From Caldithrix sp. (lineage in GTDB: Bacteria; Zhuqueibacterota; Zhuqueibacteria; Thermofontimicrobiales; Sulfurfontimicrobiaceae), in the NCBI GenBank assembly GCA_020722815.1, contig DYKB01000018.1:39059-103058 (forward strand): DNA of 64,000 nt. The letters run 5' to 3'. Made by a program: the position numbers and the translations under genes. Positions 27,948-37,597 of this stretch are shown in pieces. The stretch's first letter is position 1. The number at the start of each line of letters is the position of its first letter. Under the pieces are notes generated by a model that worked only from the letters and a program-made list of their open reading frames with translations, had not been told where the DNA came from and ran no database searches.

Positions 27948-29003
27948 ATGGAAAAGAAACTAATCGATATTCAAAATATTCTCATCAGCAGATTACGCTT
28001 CATGGGTGATATCATCCTCACGACACCACTCATCCGGGCTATCGGTGAAGCCTTCCCCAACGCCAAACTATGTTACCTGGCTGAAACACCATATCCTGTT
28101 TTACTGGAAAATAATCCATTTCTGCATGAAATTATCCCCTTTGATTTCAAAAAAATCCAGCAACTTGACCGCTGGCCGCAAATAAAGGCACACCGCCAAT
28201 TTCTCATTAAATTACGGAAACGACATTTTGATCTGGCAATCGACCTGTTTGGCAATCCTCGATCAGCTCTTCAAACGTGGTTCACCGGCGCACGCTATCG
28301 AATCGGTGGCAACTTTCGGGGACGGGGTCGTTTATATAATATCCGCGTCGATTATAGTGGCATGAAATTAAATGCCATTCAATTTCATTTACAGGTTTTA
28401 AAACCGCTCGGAATTCCAATTCCAGAAAAACCGCGAACAGAAATTTATACAACACCGGCAGAAGACCAGAATGCCCGTCAACTTCTCAACACCGCCGGCA
28501 TAGATCTGGATCAACCGATAATCGGTATCCATCCGGGTGCAACATGGCCGGCCAAAATGTGGCTTTTGGAGCGTTTTATTCAATTAATACAAAAAATCCA
28601 GCAGTGGGGAAAAGCGCAGATTGTTCTCACGCATGGGCCGGGAGAAGAAGAACGATTAAAATCAATCCTAACAGCATTGAACCTGCCTGTTTTTGCACCG
28701 CCGGTGCTTCCTTTACGCGAACTGGCGGCAGTCCTGAAACAATTTTCAGTATACGTCTCAAACGATTGCGGGCCATTGCACCTGGCTGTTGCTGTCAAAA
28801 CAAAAACCTTGGGAATTTTTGGTCCGGGGGAACCGGATATCTGGTTTCCATATTATATAGAAGATGGGCATCACTATATTCATAAAAAGATGAATTGCTG
28901 GCCCTGTCATCGGGATTTCTGTGACCAGCTTGATTGTATGAAAGCGATCACGGTTGATGAAGTGTTTGGTAAGATACAGGAAATGCTCAATCTTCACTCG
29001 TAA
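27948..29003 (+). CDS. Glycosyltransferase family 9 (heptosyltransferase-like)
   Basis: The 351-residue product has the GT9 signatures: N-terminal LRFMGDIILTTPLIRAI, the conserved Asp in DLAIDLFGNPRS, GIHPGATWPAKMW and NDCGPLHLAVAV followed by GIFGPGEP. The family adds heptose from ADP-heptose to lipid A-core oligosaccharide; members with other acceptors exist. CCWP-like Cys residues near the C terminus (NCWPCHRDFCDQLDC) are also common in GT9. It stands before the Mce operon. Confidence 0.92.
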   Translation: MEKKLIDIQNILISRLRFMGDIILTTPLIRAIGEAFPNAKLCYLAETPYPVLLENNPFLHEIIPFDFKKIQQLDRWPQIKAHRQFLIKLRKRHFDLAIDLFGNPRSALQTWFTGARYRIGGNFRGRGRLYNIRVDYSGMKLNAIQFHLQVLKPLGIPIPEKPRTEIYTTPAEDQNARQLLNTAGIDLDQPIIGIHPGATWPAKMWLLERFIQLIQKIQQWGKAQIVLTHGPGEEERLKSILTALNLPVFAPPVLPLRELAAVLKQFSVYVSNDCGPLHLAVAVKTKTLGIFGPGEPDIWFPYYIEDGHHYIHKKMNCWPCHRDFCDQLDCMKAITVDEVFGKIQEMLNLHS

Positions 29004-29040
29004 GGTCATAAATTTTGGCCTTTAAATCATAACTGAGAGA

Positions 29041-29222
29041 TTGGCTATTGGCTTTTAGCCGGTAGCTAAAGTAAATTAATTATCAATTTGTCCAATTACA
29101 ACAGGCAAAAATACATAAAATTAGCTAATTAGATAATTTGCTATACAATTAAAAAAAATGGAACGAACTTATAATTGAATATAAAAAATTCAATCGCTAA
29201 CGGCCAATAGCTAAAAGCCAAA
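29041..29222. repeat. Inverted repeat element, family D
   Basis: TTGGCTATTGGCTTTTAGCC (29041-29060) is mirrored by an inverted copy at about 29202-29222 (GGCCAATAGCTAAAAGCCAA), separated by an AT-rich centre. The rest of the 29004-29327 spacer shows no gene. Confidence 0.65.
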
Positions 29223-29327
29223 CGCCCATTTTAGATGTAAATAAATCGGCCTTTTTCCTTGACATTCCAGCGATTGTTTTTTATATTGAACGATGAGTAG
29301 ATGATAAAATTAAACTAAGGAATTATT

Positions 29328-30299
29328 ATGGTTCCGCGTTCCCAAAAAATACGACTCGGAATTTTCCTGGCGATCACAATTTTTATATTGGTTGCGTCTA
29401 TTATTATTGTAACTGGCAATAAATTGTTAAAAAACGAAAAAACATACTATATTCGATATCAAGACATTTCTTTAATGGGTCTCGAGTTGGGAGCACAGGT
29501 TAAATATCAGGGAATTCGAATCGGCCGTGTCGAAAATATCACTATCGATAAATCTGACATCTCCAGCCTGATTGTCGAAGTTTCAATCCAGCACGATGTA
29601 CCAATCAAGGAAAATACCGAAGCCGTCCTGCAATTAATCGGAATTACCGGATTAAAACTTATCGAATTACGGGGTGGAACTAACGTCGCGAAAGAATTAC
29701 CTCCGAAATCCTTCATCAAACCCGGTCATTCACTGGTGGAAAGTTTAAGTGGACAGGCGGAGGCGATTGCACAAAAGCTGGAACTGGTGTTAAATAATTT
29801 GCTCGAATTGACTGGTCCATCCAGCCAAACTTCCCTATTCGCGCTTCTGGATAATGCAGCAAAGGCTTTAAAGACTTTTAATACACTTCTGGATACCAAT
29901 CAAACCAATATTTACCATACGCTTGCCAATTTCAAAAACTTTTCAACGAAATTAGATACATTTATGCTGGTATCGAACAAAACCATGCTTCGACTGAATC
30001 AGTTGCTCAATTCCCCGGAGCTTCGCGGGACTTTAGTAAATGTAAATCATATTTCAAAAGAACTGGAACAGGCAAATATTGCCAATTTGATTAGTGAACT
30101 CACGCTAACGGTTGAACAAGCCAAAAAGACTTTTACTCATTTCGACCTCACGCTCTTAAAAAGTCGCCAGGATTTGTTGAGTTCAATAGAAACTTTGAAG
30201 GAAAGCATGGAGAATTTTAATGAATTTTCACGCCTTATTAGTGAAAATCCTTCATTATTAATCTATAAATCCAAACAAGAAGAGATACAGGTCAAATAA
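29328..30299 (+). CDS. MlaD/Mce family lipid-transport protein
   Basis: The 323-residue product has an N-terminal transmembrane segment (about 10-30), an MCE domain (about 38-118; YQDISLMGLELGAQVKYQGIRIG is its usual beginning), and a long helical C-terminal region (about 150-310). MCE proteins form the periplasmic hexameric channel of lipid importers or exporters. It heads the Mce operon with the auxiliary lipoprotein, permease and ATPase downstream. AAGGAATT precedes the ATG. Confidence 0.94.
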   Translation: MVPRSQKIRLGIFLAITIFILVASIIIVTGNKLLKNEKTYYIRYQDISLMGLELGAQVKYQGIRIGRVENITIDKSDISSLIVEVSIQHDVPIKENTEAVLQLIGITGLKLIELRGGTNVAKELPPKSFIKPGHSLVESLSGQAEAIAQKLELVLNNLLELTGPSSQTSLFALLDNAAKALKTFNTLLDTNQTNIYHTLANFKNFSTKLDTFMLVSNKTMLRLNQLLNSPELRGTLVNVNHISKELEQANIANLISELTLTVEQAKKTFTHFDLTLLKSRQDLLSSIETLKESMENFNEFSRLISENPSLLIYKSKQEEIQVK

Positions 30300-30312
30300 T
30301 CAGGATAGAAAA

Positions 30313-30984
30313 ATGCTTTGGAGAAATGAAAAAAAATTATTTGTTAATATATGGGCACTTTTTCTGATATCATCACTCATCATGATATTTTCCACCTGTG
30401 CACAGATGCAAGTGCAACGCAAATATTATCTGCTGGATTATCCAGGGGTCGCCCAGGATAGCCTGATGCATCACAAAAGCCCTTTCCCTTATAAATTACA
30501 GGTGCAAACAATGAAGCTGAATCGGACTTATGATCGCACGAATATTGTAGTTCGATTTTCTGCCCATCAAATTGATTATTACCGCTACAGTCTCTGGGCA
30601 ATTAAACCTCAAATTATCATTTCTGATTTAATTAATCAGCAGATTCAAGCGAACCGAATTTTTATCAAATGCGAACGTGAATTTTTAGATGAAAATCCTG
30701 ATTATGAGATTGTTGGCTATATCAATGCCATCGAACGTTTTCATAACGAGGCTTTTAATGCGGCCCATCTGGCCATGACACTCCATCTGCGACGCAGTGA
30801 CGATTTTGAAATAATTCTGAAACACCAATTTGACCGGCAGGAAGAATTATCCAATCCTGATATGACTTACTTTGCGAAAAAAATGGGGGATATCCTCCGT
30901 GAGGAAGTGGATGAATTTCTGCCGCGAATTGCGGACTATTTTAATAAATTAGAAACAGGTGATAAATTAAGCGTGCCGGATTGA
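30313..30984 (+). CDS. ABC-type transport auxiliary lipoprotein, PqiC-like
   Basis: The 223-residue product has a signal ending FSTC, so Cys30 is probably lipidated. It then follows the ABC_trans_aux/PqiC pattern: YYLLDYPG near the start, ALQVQTMKLNRTYDRTNIVVR, YYRYSLWAIKPQ and a C-terminal block with alternating strands. PqiC-type lipoproteins bridge MCE proteins to the outer membrane. It begins 13 bases after the mce gene. Confidence 0.85.
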   Translation: MLWRNEKKLFVNIWALFLISSLIMIFSTCAQMQVQRKYYLLDYPGVAQDSLMHHKSPFPYKLQVQTMKLNRTYDRTNIVVRFSAHQIDYYRYSLWAIKPQIIISDLINQQIQANRIFIKCEREFLDENPDYEIVGYINAIERFHNEAFNAAHLAMTLHLRRSDDFEIILKHQFDRQEELSNPDMTYFAKKMGDILREEVDEFLPRIADYFNKLETGDKLSVPD

Positions 30985-31229
30985 TATTTTTCAAGCGTGA
31001 AATTTATGAAAATATTCAGTATCCGTTAACAGGGAGGATCGAATCTGTCATTCCCGTACTTTTTTGGCAAGAATCAATACTTTTTCAAAAAAATGAACGC
31101 CGATAATCCATTGGCTAACAGACGGGCAGGACAGAAGCGTTTAATTTGTTACACCTGCGAACATCACTGATTATCACGCTTTTGCTTTCACCTTTTATAA
31201 TGAGCAATTAAAAACGAAGACAGGATTCG

Positions 31230-32774
31230 ATGAAATTTAAAAAACGACCTATAATTTCAATTGTCTACTTTCTTTTATTTATGAATATATCGGCACAAAC
31301 TACCTGGGAAAAGAAGTGGCAAACCTGGGATACGCCTCCTCCTAAAAAGCAACTGGATGCTGAAGGAAGAGATGATATCAAAGGCCTGGGCCGCCTGTTT
31401 CTCCCGGCAATGACCTCTCCCGAGTACGAGCCGGTATTTTTAGTTTCAACCATGGAAGATTCGCTTATCAAAAGTTCAAAAATGGGAAATAGCCTCTATC
31501 TGCGTCCCGGGAAATATCGAATCGCGCTGGGTTCGGGAACACTGGATCAGGTCATAAACAAAACGGTAGAAGTCCGACTGGAAGATACTTCGATTATTGA
31601 ACCGGATTGGAGTTGCCTGGTGATACGTATCATTGATGAGACGCGAAATTCCATCCGGGAGGCTTATGAACTCTACTCCATTCCAGACAATGAATACTAT
31701 GGTGTCGGCTATGGCGCTGATGAACAACTTGGGGAGCATCTTCAAACCTGGATCCTGAAGCCGGGATTATATAAAATAATAAAGCTGGGTGAACACGTGA
31801 ACACCTATGTTAATTTCAGCACGGTTCGGCTTTTACCCGGCGAATTGACGCGCTTCACGATTGTGATGGATAGTGAAACCAAAAATTATATTGGCGCCGG
31901 AATTCTCGAATTGGGCAAAAAGCCATCAAAAATTGCCAATTGGACGCTTTTCAGTACCCTCTACGGCAGTTTTACGCTGAATAGTTCCAATGATGTCACC
32001 ACCAAAAAGCAAGAATCCAGTATGATTTTCGTGGCACAATTCGATTATAATATTAGCTATACGACTCCACGCCACTACTTCTCCTCCCGTGGATTAATTG
32101 AAGAAGGGTGGAATATGCAGAAAAAACAGGTTACTTTCCGGAGTAGCCTGGATCGGCTGCAATCGAAAAATATTTATATCTTTTCATTGATCAAATCGTT
32201 AGGCGTATATGGACGTTTCTGGTTTGAAACCAATCTGGTTCGGAAAATCGCCTATTATGATTCCCCTCAAAACATTACCATGCTGGATAAAAATTCAAAT
32301 ATTATTGAAGAGCGTAATGACATTCGTCAATTAGTCCTTTCACCCGTTTTTTCGCCGATGGAAAATAAGGAAGGAATCGGCATAAATCTCTCACTCCTGA
32401 AATCGGTGAGAATGAACCTGAATATTCGGGCCGGCTGGGGCTGGCATCAAACCATTAATCGAAATCTTTTCACCCAGCTTAATGATTCGACCTTTAAATT
32501 AAAAGAATCCAGTTATACCCGGGGACCTGAAGCTTCGTTGGTTGGAACTGCCCGAATTTCACGGAATATGTTGTTAAGCTGCGAACTGGAAATCTATTAT
32601 CCGGAAGGTGCAAAGGAACGGCTGGATTATGATTTTGAAAATATTATCAATCTAAAACTATCAAAAAATGTTTCGCTGGACTATACCGTTCGCTTTCGAA
32701 ATAAAAAAAGTCTCAGTGATTATCTGCTCACCGAACATATCGTGCTGCTGAGATATTCTTTTAACTTATTCTAA
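31230..32774 (+). CDS. Predicted outer-membrane protein of the Mce operon, unknown family
   Basis: I do not recognise this 514-residue protein. It has a signal peptide (1-22, cut near SAQ), a short Pro-rich stretch, two beta-rich repeats (about 65-135 and 135-215) with LYLRPGKYRIALGSG and WILKPGLYKIIKLG resembling PEGA/carbohydrate-binding-like modules, then alternating strands from about 235 to a C-terminal LLRYSFNLF with a final aromatic, as in outer-membrane beta-barrels. It starts 245 bases after the lipoprotein and ends 14 bases before the permease, so it is part of the transporter unit. An outer-membrane exit or entry partner for lipid is inferred from context. Confidence 0.6.
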   Translation: MKFKKRPIISIVYFLLFMNISAQTTWEKKWQTWDTPPPKKQLDAEGRDDIKGLGRLFLPAMTSPEYEPVFLVSTMEDSLIKSSKMGNSLYLRPGKYRIALGSGTLDQVINKTVEVRLEDTSIIEPDWSCLVIRIIDETRNSIREAYELYSIPDNEYYGVGYGADEQLGEHLQTWILKPGLYKIIKLGEHVNTYVNFSTVRLLPGELTRFTIVMDSETKNYIGAGILELGKKPSKIANWTLFSTLYGSFTLNSSNDVTTKKQESSMIFVAQFDYNISYTTPRHYFSSRGLIEEGWNMQKKQVTFRSSLDRLQSKNIYIFSLIKSLGVYGRFWFETNLVRKIAYYDSPQNITMLDKNSNIIEERNDIRQLVLSPVFSPMENKEGIGINLSLLKSVRMNLNIRAGWGWHQTINRNLFTQLNDSTFKLKESSYTRGPEASLVGTARISRNMLLSCELEIYYPEGAKERLDYDFENIINLKLSKNVSLDYTVRFRNKKSLSDYLLTEHIVLLRYSFNLF

Positions 32775-32788
32775 TTCAACTAAACGAC

Positions 32789-33895
32789 ATGGTAGCCATT
32801 TATCAGAAAGACAATCGTTTTTTTTTCAGCGGTGAAATTAAATATACGACAATTCCAACGCTGGATCGGGAATTACAAACCATCTTCAAGTCCTTAAAAA
32901 ATCAAGATGTTACAATTGATTTTACGGAAGTAACTGAAATCGACAGCATTGGGGTCGCTTACATCGATGAATTGGCGCAGAGTGCCGCGCAAAAAGGACT
33001 CTCCCTGAACTTCGTCAATGCTACCGGACAAGTTGCAGAAGCAATTTCCAATTTTTCAACATCTCCCCCACCGGCTGCACCTTCAACCCGAAGAACCGGC
33101 ATATTTGAACGAATAGGGGATTTTGCGATCAATTCATATAACAACATTTTGTTTTTATTATATTTAATAGCTGATATTTTTTATTGGGCCGGAATTGGAT
33201 TAATAAATCATAAAGGTCAGCGTAAGGGGGCCTTTATTCAACAAAGTGTGCTAATTGGTGTCAATAGTGTTAAAATCGTCAGCATGATCGCCCTCCTTAT
33301 CGGTTTCATACTCGCATTGCAATCCGCTTCCCAATTGCGGCAATTTGGCGCCAATATTTTCATAGCCGACTTAATCGGTATTGCCATGACGGCTGAAATG
33401 GGCCCGATTATGACGGCTATTATTCTTGCAGGCCGAAGCGGCTCAGCCTTTGCTTCCGAGATTGCGACTATGGTTGTCACCGAAGAAATCGATGCCATCC
33501 GCACCATGGGACTCAATCCAATTCGTTTCATTGTGGTACCCAAATTTCATGCCATCAGTGTCACCATGCCTTTATTGACAATTTTGGCTGATCTCGTCGG
33601 GATTATGGGGGGATTTATCATTGCCACGACCTATCTGGAACTAAGCCCCACGGCCTTTTTCAATGAATTATTAAGTGTGGTTTATTTAATTGATATTATT
33701 TCCGGATTGGTTAAAAGCATTGTTTTTGCCTGGATCATCATCATTGTCGGCACATATTTCGGTTTTATGGTCAAAGGCGGCGCTGAAGGCGTCGGACGGG
33801 CAACGACGGCTTCGGTAGTGGCGTCTATCTTTGTTATTATAATTGCCGATAGCATTCTGGGGTTGTTATTTTACTTTGGCCGGCCGGCCTACTAG
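32789..33895 (+). CDS. MlaE-family lipid ABC permease with N-terminal STAS domain
   Basis: The 368-residue product starts with a STAS domain (about 1-95; DVTIDFTEVTEIDSIGVAYIDE) like MlaB, followed by the MlaE/YrbE permease (about 115-368; ILAGRSGSAFASEIATM and TEEIDAIRTMGLNP are diagnostic). The domain fusion replaces the separate MlaB and MlaE proteins of Escherichia coli. The permease carries the usual five or six transmembrane segments. The gap to the ATPase gene is 38 bases. Confidence 0.94.
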   Translation: MVAIYQKDNRFFFSGEIKYTTIPTLDRELQTIFKSLKNQDVTIDFTEVTEIDSIGVAYIDELAQSAAQKGLSLNFVNATGQVAEAISNFSTSPPPAAPSTRRTGIFERIGDFAINSYNNILFLLYLIADIFYWAGIGLINHKGQRKGAFIQQSVLIGVNSVKIVSMIALLIGFILALQSASQLRQFGANIFIADLIGIAMTAEMGPIMTAIILAGRSGSAFASEIATMVVTEEIDAIRTMGLNPIRFIVVPKFHAISVTMPLLTILADLVGIMGGFIIATTYLELSPTAFFNELLSVVYLIDIISGLVKSIVFAWIIIIVGTYFGFMVKGGAEGVGRATTASVVASIFVIIIADSILGLLFYFGRPAY

Positions 33896-33933
33896 TCATA
33901 ATTTAAATTTAGCTTAAAAATATACTTTACTTC

Positions 33934-34689
33934 ATGATAAGCAGATTTATGAACCGTGAAATAATAAAAATTTCCCATTTATCCACCCGATTTGATGATC
34001 GCCTCATTCTGGACGACATCAATTTATCAATTTATGAAAATGAGATTATGGTCATTCTGGGTGCCAGTGGCTGTGGCAAAACCACGCTGCTAAAAAATAT
34101 CATCCGGCTCTATCACCCCAGTGACGGCGAAATTGAGATCTTTGGGAAAGAAATTACCAGACTTGACGAAATTGAATTTAATGACATTTTAAAAAAGATT
34201 GGGGTTCTGTTTCAAAATGGAGCACTTTTAAATTCTTTAACCATTGGAGAAAACATTGCGATTCCGCTGCAGCAACATACGGATTTACCGGAACCAATCA
34301 TCCAGCGCGTGGTGAGAAAAAAATTGGATTTAGTCGAATTAGGGAATGCTTACTCCTTATTTCCCGCACAACTTTCCGGTGGAATGCGGAAACGCGCCTC
34401 TTTGGCACGTGCGATTGTAATGGATCCACTCATTCTCTTTGGTGATGAGCCGTCCGCCGGACTGGATCCCGTGACCTCTGCCGGATTGGATGAATTGATC
34501 TTAAAATTGAAACACATTTTAAAAATGACAATCGTTATTGTCACCCATGAGTTAGCCAGTATTCATCGTATTGCCGACCGGGTGACTTTTCTGGAACAGG
34601 GAAAAGTACTTTTTACCGGTTCACTTCAAGCTGCCAAAAAAGCCGCGATTCCACAAATTCAAGATTTTTTTCAAAAGGGGAGGTTTTAA
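33934..34689 (+). CDS. MlaF-family lipid ABC transporter ATP-binding protein
   Basis: The 251-residue product has Walker A GASGCGKTT (about 44-52), Q-loop GVLFQNGALLNSLT (typical MlaF), signature LSGGMRKRASLARA and Walker B LILFGDEPSAGLDP, with the IVTHEL H-loop. It powers the MlaE-like permease upstream. The ATG at 33949 is an alternative start. It closes the operon; the hairpin at 34735-34764 lies 45 bases downstream. Confidence 0.94.
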   Translation: MISRFMNREIIKISHLSTRFDDRLILDDINLSIYENEIMVILGASGCGKTTLLKNIIRLYHPSDGEIEIFGKEITRLDEIEFNDILKKIGVLFQNGALLNSLTIGENIAIPLQQHTDLPEPIIQRVVRKKLDLVELGNAYSLFPAQLSGGMRKRASLARAIVMDPLILFGDEPSAGLDPVTSAGLDELILKLKHILKMTIVIVTHELASIHRIADRVTFLEQGKVLFTGSLQAAKKAAIPQIQDFFQKGRF

Positions 34690-34734
34690 TCTGGCAATTT
34701 ACCCTCAATAATATCGTAATTTTCAAAAAAAAAA

Positions 34735-34764
34735 AAAGACCCCAGAATCAATTCTGTGGTCTTT
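34735..34764. terminator. Bidirectional terminator hairpin
   Basis: AAAGACCCCAGAA pairs with TTCTGTGGTCTTT (one C-T mismatch) with 13 A at 34725-34737 on its left side. For the minus-strand TonB-domain gene, the A run reads as a T run after the hairpin, giving a classic terminator; for the plus-strand ATPase the tail (TTTCTC) is weaker. Confidence 0.8.
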
Positions 34765-34909
34765 CTCATGGCACATTAAAAAAATATTATCATCCCTGAT
34801 AATGCTCAACTTCCATGTTAAAACTTATGAAATTATCATTATGAATAAAGTCAGGCTAAAGATACAATCAAGTCGGGAAATGCTGCTCGTCCAGTCGAAT
34901 TTTTTTACG

Positions 34910-35815
34910 CTATTTTGAAAATTTAATTTTAATTTGTCTCGATCCTTCCAGTGGTTGATTATCAATCATGGCTGGTTTCCATTTGATCGATTTAATCGCC
35001 GCGATCACTGCGTCATCAATGTCCTTTCGTCCCTGAGATTTTTTAATTTCAGTGGCGGTGACTTGTCCTAACGGATTCACAGCCACCATAATCCAGACTT
35101 CCCCCTGAATTCCCTGCGATTTAACATCCATCGGATATTTTATTTGCTTGATTATCTGATCAATTCCGCCAATTGGTTCTGGCGGGAGTGCACTTGATGA
35201 ACGTTCTTCAACCAGTTTAAATTGTATGGTGTCCGGACGCGTAAATTCAACCTCCTGAAACAGGCCGAAATAGCCCTCTTTTGTCAAATGAAACAGATGA
35301 TTACCGGCCAGCATTCGCTCAATATATAGTGGGGTTTTGCCAAAAGCGATTCCATCAATTTCAAGATCACATACCGCTGGCTCCGAGATTACATAAATAT
35401 TGACAAAAAGATTGGAAAGCGAAACAAATATTTCTTTTTTAATGTCCAACAAATCCATCTTTGTCAATTTGGCTTTGCTCCGCGTTTTCAGGACAATTAA
35501 TCGAATTTCATAGTCAACAGAAACCTGATTTTCTACCAGTTCGTAATTTCCACCGATAACCATATCAAAATCATTTAAAATCTTTTCATCATAATCGGGT
35601 GGAAGAAATGTCAATTTAAAATCCGGTTCTTTCTTTAAATCGTCAAATATAAGCTGGGTCATCTCTGCCGGGGAAATCATAATACCACTGGAATTTACAT
35701 AATGAAATGTTTCAATCGCAATCCTGGGCGTCAATTTCTTAATCGAGTCCTGTGAAAAGGAAAATTGGATTGTTCCCAGCAATCCCGCTATTAACAACAA
35801 CATCAATTTTGACAT
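34910..35815 (-). CDS. PEGA and TonB C-terminal domain protein
   Basis: ATG 35815 follows GGGAGAG and starts a signal peptide (MSKLMLLLIAGLL); the in-frame extension to 35920 has no support. The 301-residue product has a curli/CsgG-like N-terminal part (about 25-130), a PEGA module (about 135-190; EIDGIAFGKTPLYIERMLAGNH) and a TonB C-terminal domain (about 210-300; YPMDVKSQGIQGEVWIMVAV, then IKSIKWKPAMIDNQPL). No transmembrane energy-transducing anchor is visible, so it is probably a periplasmic TonB-like protein rather than a classical TonB. Confidence 0.82.
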   Translation of the reverse strand: MSKLMLLLIAGLLGTIQFSFSQDSIKKLTPRIAIETFHYVNSSGIMISPAEMTQLIFDDLKKEPDFKLTFLPPDYDEKILNDFDMVIGGNYELVENQVSVDYEIRLIVLKTRSKAKLTKMDLLDIKKEIFVSLSNLFVNIYVISEPAVCDLEIDGIAFGKTPLYIERMLAGNHLFHLTKEGYFGLFQEVEFTRPDTIQFKLVEERSSSALPPEPIGGIDQIIKQIKYPMDVKSQGIQGEVWIMVAVNPLGQVTATEIKKSQGRKDIDDAVIAAIKSIKWKPAMIDNQPLEGSRQIKIKFSK

Positions 35816-36305
35816 GAACACTCTCCCAAATGAATTTGTACTATTGGAATGAATCTCATTAACATCACGGGTAAGATGTAATATAAATTTAAATAGGGAT
35901 GAGCAAAAACTATTCCCCACATACGCTATTTCATATTAAAAATTGACAATGAAACAAACTATTTTTCGTTCGATTGAATTTTAATTATCCACAAATTCAA
36001 TAAAACCATTTACTTTAGAAAACAAAGGCATCAAAAATTTACGAATATCACAACAAAAGCATATTAAAACACCCTAAAACAACATCAAAATTTTTGTCCA
36101 ATTATTCAAAAAGACTGGTCAGTTCTCATCCAGATCGAAAAAAGTGTATTGATTGGGGATAGTGTAAGATTACTGGTATGAAAACATCATCCAGAGAAGT
36201 GAATTTCTATGATGTAAGGGAAAAAGTTGTGCCAGGAAGGTAACATGCTATCTCATTCAATCATGAACCTGAATAATTTCATAACAACCGATCAAGAGAG
36301 GGCTC
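35816..36305. other. Intergenic region upstream of the TonB-domain gene
   Basis: 490 AT-rich bases between two minus-strand genes. Promoter elements for the TonB-domain gene are expected here, but none stands out. Short open frames do not look coding. Confidence 0.4.
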
Positions 36306-37580
36306 TTATTCTCTGTATAATAGATATTTATCTCTCATTTTTAAAAATTTTTCCAGATTTTTTTCCCAAAGTATCTTTAACTCCTTTAAATTCAGATGTC
36401 CAACAATTGCGTCTCGAACACTTGCACTACCACAAAGCCTGTCAAAGTGTTGGGTTCGCCATTCAAATTTGTCGGGATACAGATCATATATTGTTTTAAC
36501 AATCTGAATACCGGTCCAATAAGCCTGTAGCTGCTCGCGATCCGTAACGATGACACGACAGCCGTTGCATTTTTCATTTTTGTATTTGGGATCGGGTGCC
36601 ATTTCGGGAATTGACTTTGGCGTAAAAACGGCCGGTTCGAATTCGACTCCCGCACAGTTAAGTTCATTCAATCGGTCACATAAAGAGTTGGAATCCATCC
36701 AGGGTGCACCGAAGAGGATAAAAGGTGTAAAGGTCCCCCGTCCTTCCGAAACATTGGTTCCCTCTAGTAAACAGAGGCCGGGATAGATAGTTGCCGTATC
36801 CAGGTCAGGTATATTCGGGGATGGTTTGATGAATTTCAAACCAGTCTGATCAAACCAGAAAGCGCGCTGCCAATTTTTTAATGGAATGATGGTCAAATTC
36901 GCTTTTATCTCACTTTGCAGCCAATTTTCTTCATTAATTAATGTCGCCAGTTCGCCAATGGTCATGCCATGACGTACCGGAATTGGATAGAGACCAACAA
37001 AAGTCGCAAATTGAGGTTCCAGCATATTCCCCTCCACCTGAATTCCATTAATGGGATTCGGCCGGTCCAGCACCAAAAAGGGGATACGATGTTCAGCCGC
37101 TGCTTCCATGGCCAGAGACATGGTATAAATATAGGTATAAAATCGGGCGCCAATATCCTGGATATCAAAAACAAGAATATCGATATTCTCTAACATTTCC
37201 AAGGTCGGTTTTCGAACCTGCCCATACAGGCTGAAAATCGGAATATTTTGGCTCGGATCAAGCGTCGAACCAATCGTTTCTCCGGCCGCTTCATCACCAC
37301 GAATACCATGTTCAGGACCAAAAAGGGCGGTGACCTGAAGTTTCAGCTTTTTCGTAAATACATCAATAATATGTTGATTTTCAACATTGTACGCGGTGTG
37401 ATTGGTAATAATTCCGATACGCTTACCGGTCAATAAATTTAGATATTCTTCAATATTATCTAATCCGGTTTTTACATTTTTTTGATCGGGATGGCGCGAT
37501 AACTCACTGGCAGATAAAAAATTTTCCGGGCACAAGATAGAGATGATTATAAAAATAAGCAAAATAAAAATATTTTTCAT
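36306..37580 (-). CDS. NamZ-like exo-beta-N-acetylmuramidase (DUF1343)
   Basis: The 424-residue product has a signal peptide (1-24) and the DUF1343 block GKRIGIITNHTA, ALFGPEHGIRGDEAAGE, VFDIQDIGARFYTYIYTM, LDRPNPINGIQVEGNML and RHGMTIGEL, all intact. Characterised relatives such as Bacillus NamZ release terminal MurNAc from peptidoglycan fragments. It lies 17 bases after the AI-2E-type transporter gene, so both probably share a transcript. With the S66, YafK-type and DUF1460 proteins it points to active cell-wall turnover. Confidence 0.92.
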   Translation of the reverse strand: MKNIFILLIFIIISILCPENFLSASELSRHPDQKNVKTGLDNIEEYLNLLTGKRIGIITNHTAYNVENQHIIDVFTKKLKLQVTALFGPEHGIRGDEAAGETIGSTLDPSQNIPIFSLYGQVRKPTLEMLENIDILVFDIQDIGARFYTYIYTMSLAMEAAAEHRIPFLVLDRPNPINGIQVEGNMLEPQFATFVGLYPIPVRHGMTIGELATLINEENWLQSEIKANLTIIPLKNWQRAFWFDQTGLKFIKPSPNIPDLDTATIYPGLCLLEGTNVSEGRGTFTPFILFGAPWMDSNSLCDRLNELNCAGVEFEPAVFTPKSIPEMAPDPKYKNEKCNGCRVIVTDREQLQAYWTGIQIVKTIYDLYPDKFEWRTQHFDRLCGSASVRDAIVGHLNLKELKILWEKNLEKFLKMRDKYLLYRE

Positions 37581-37597
37581 AATATACCTCTTTCAAA

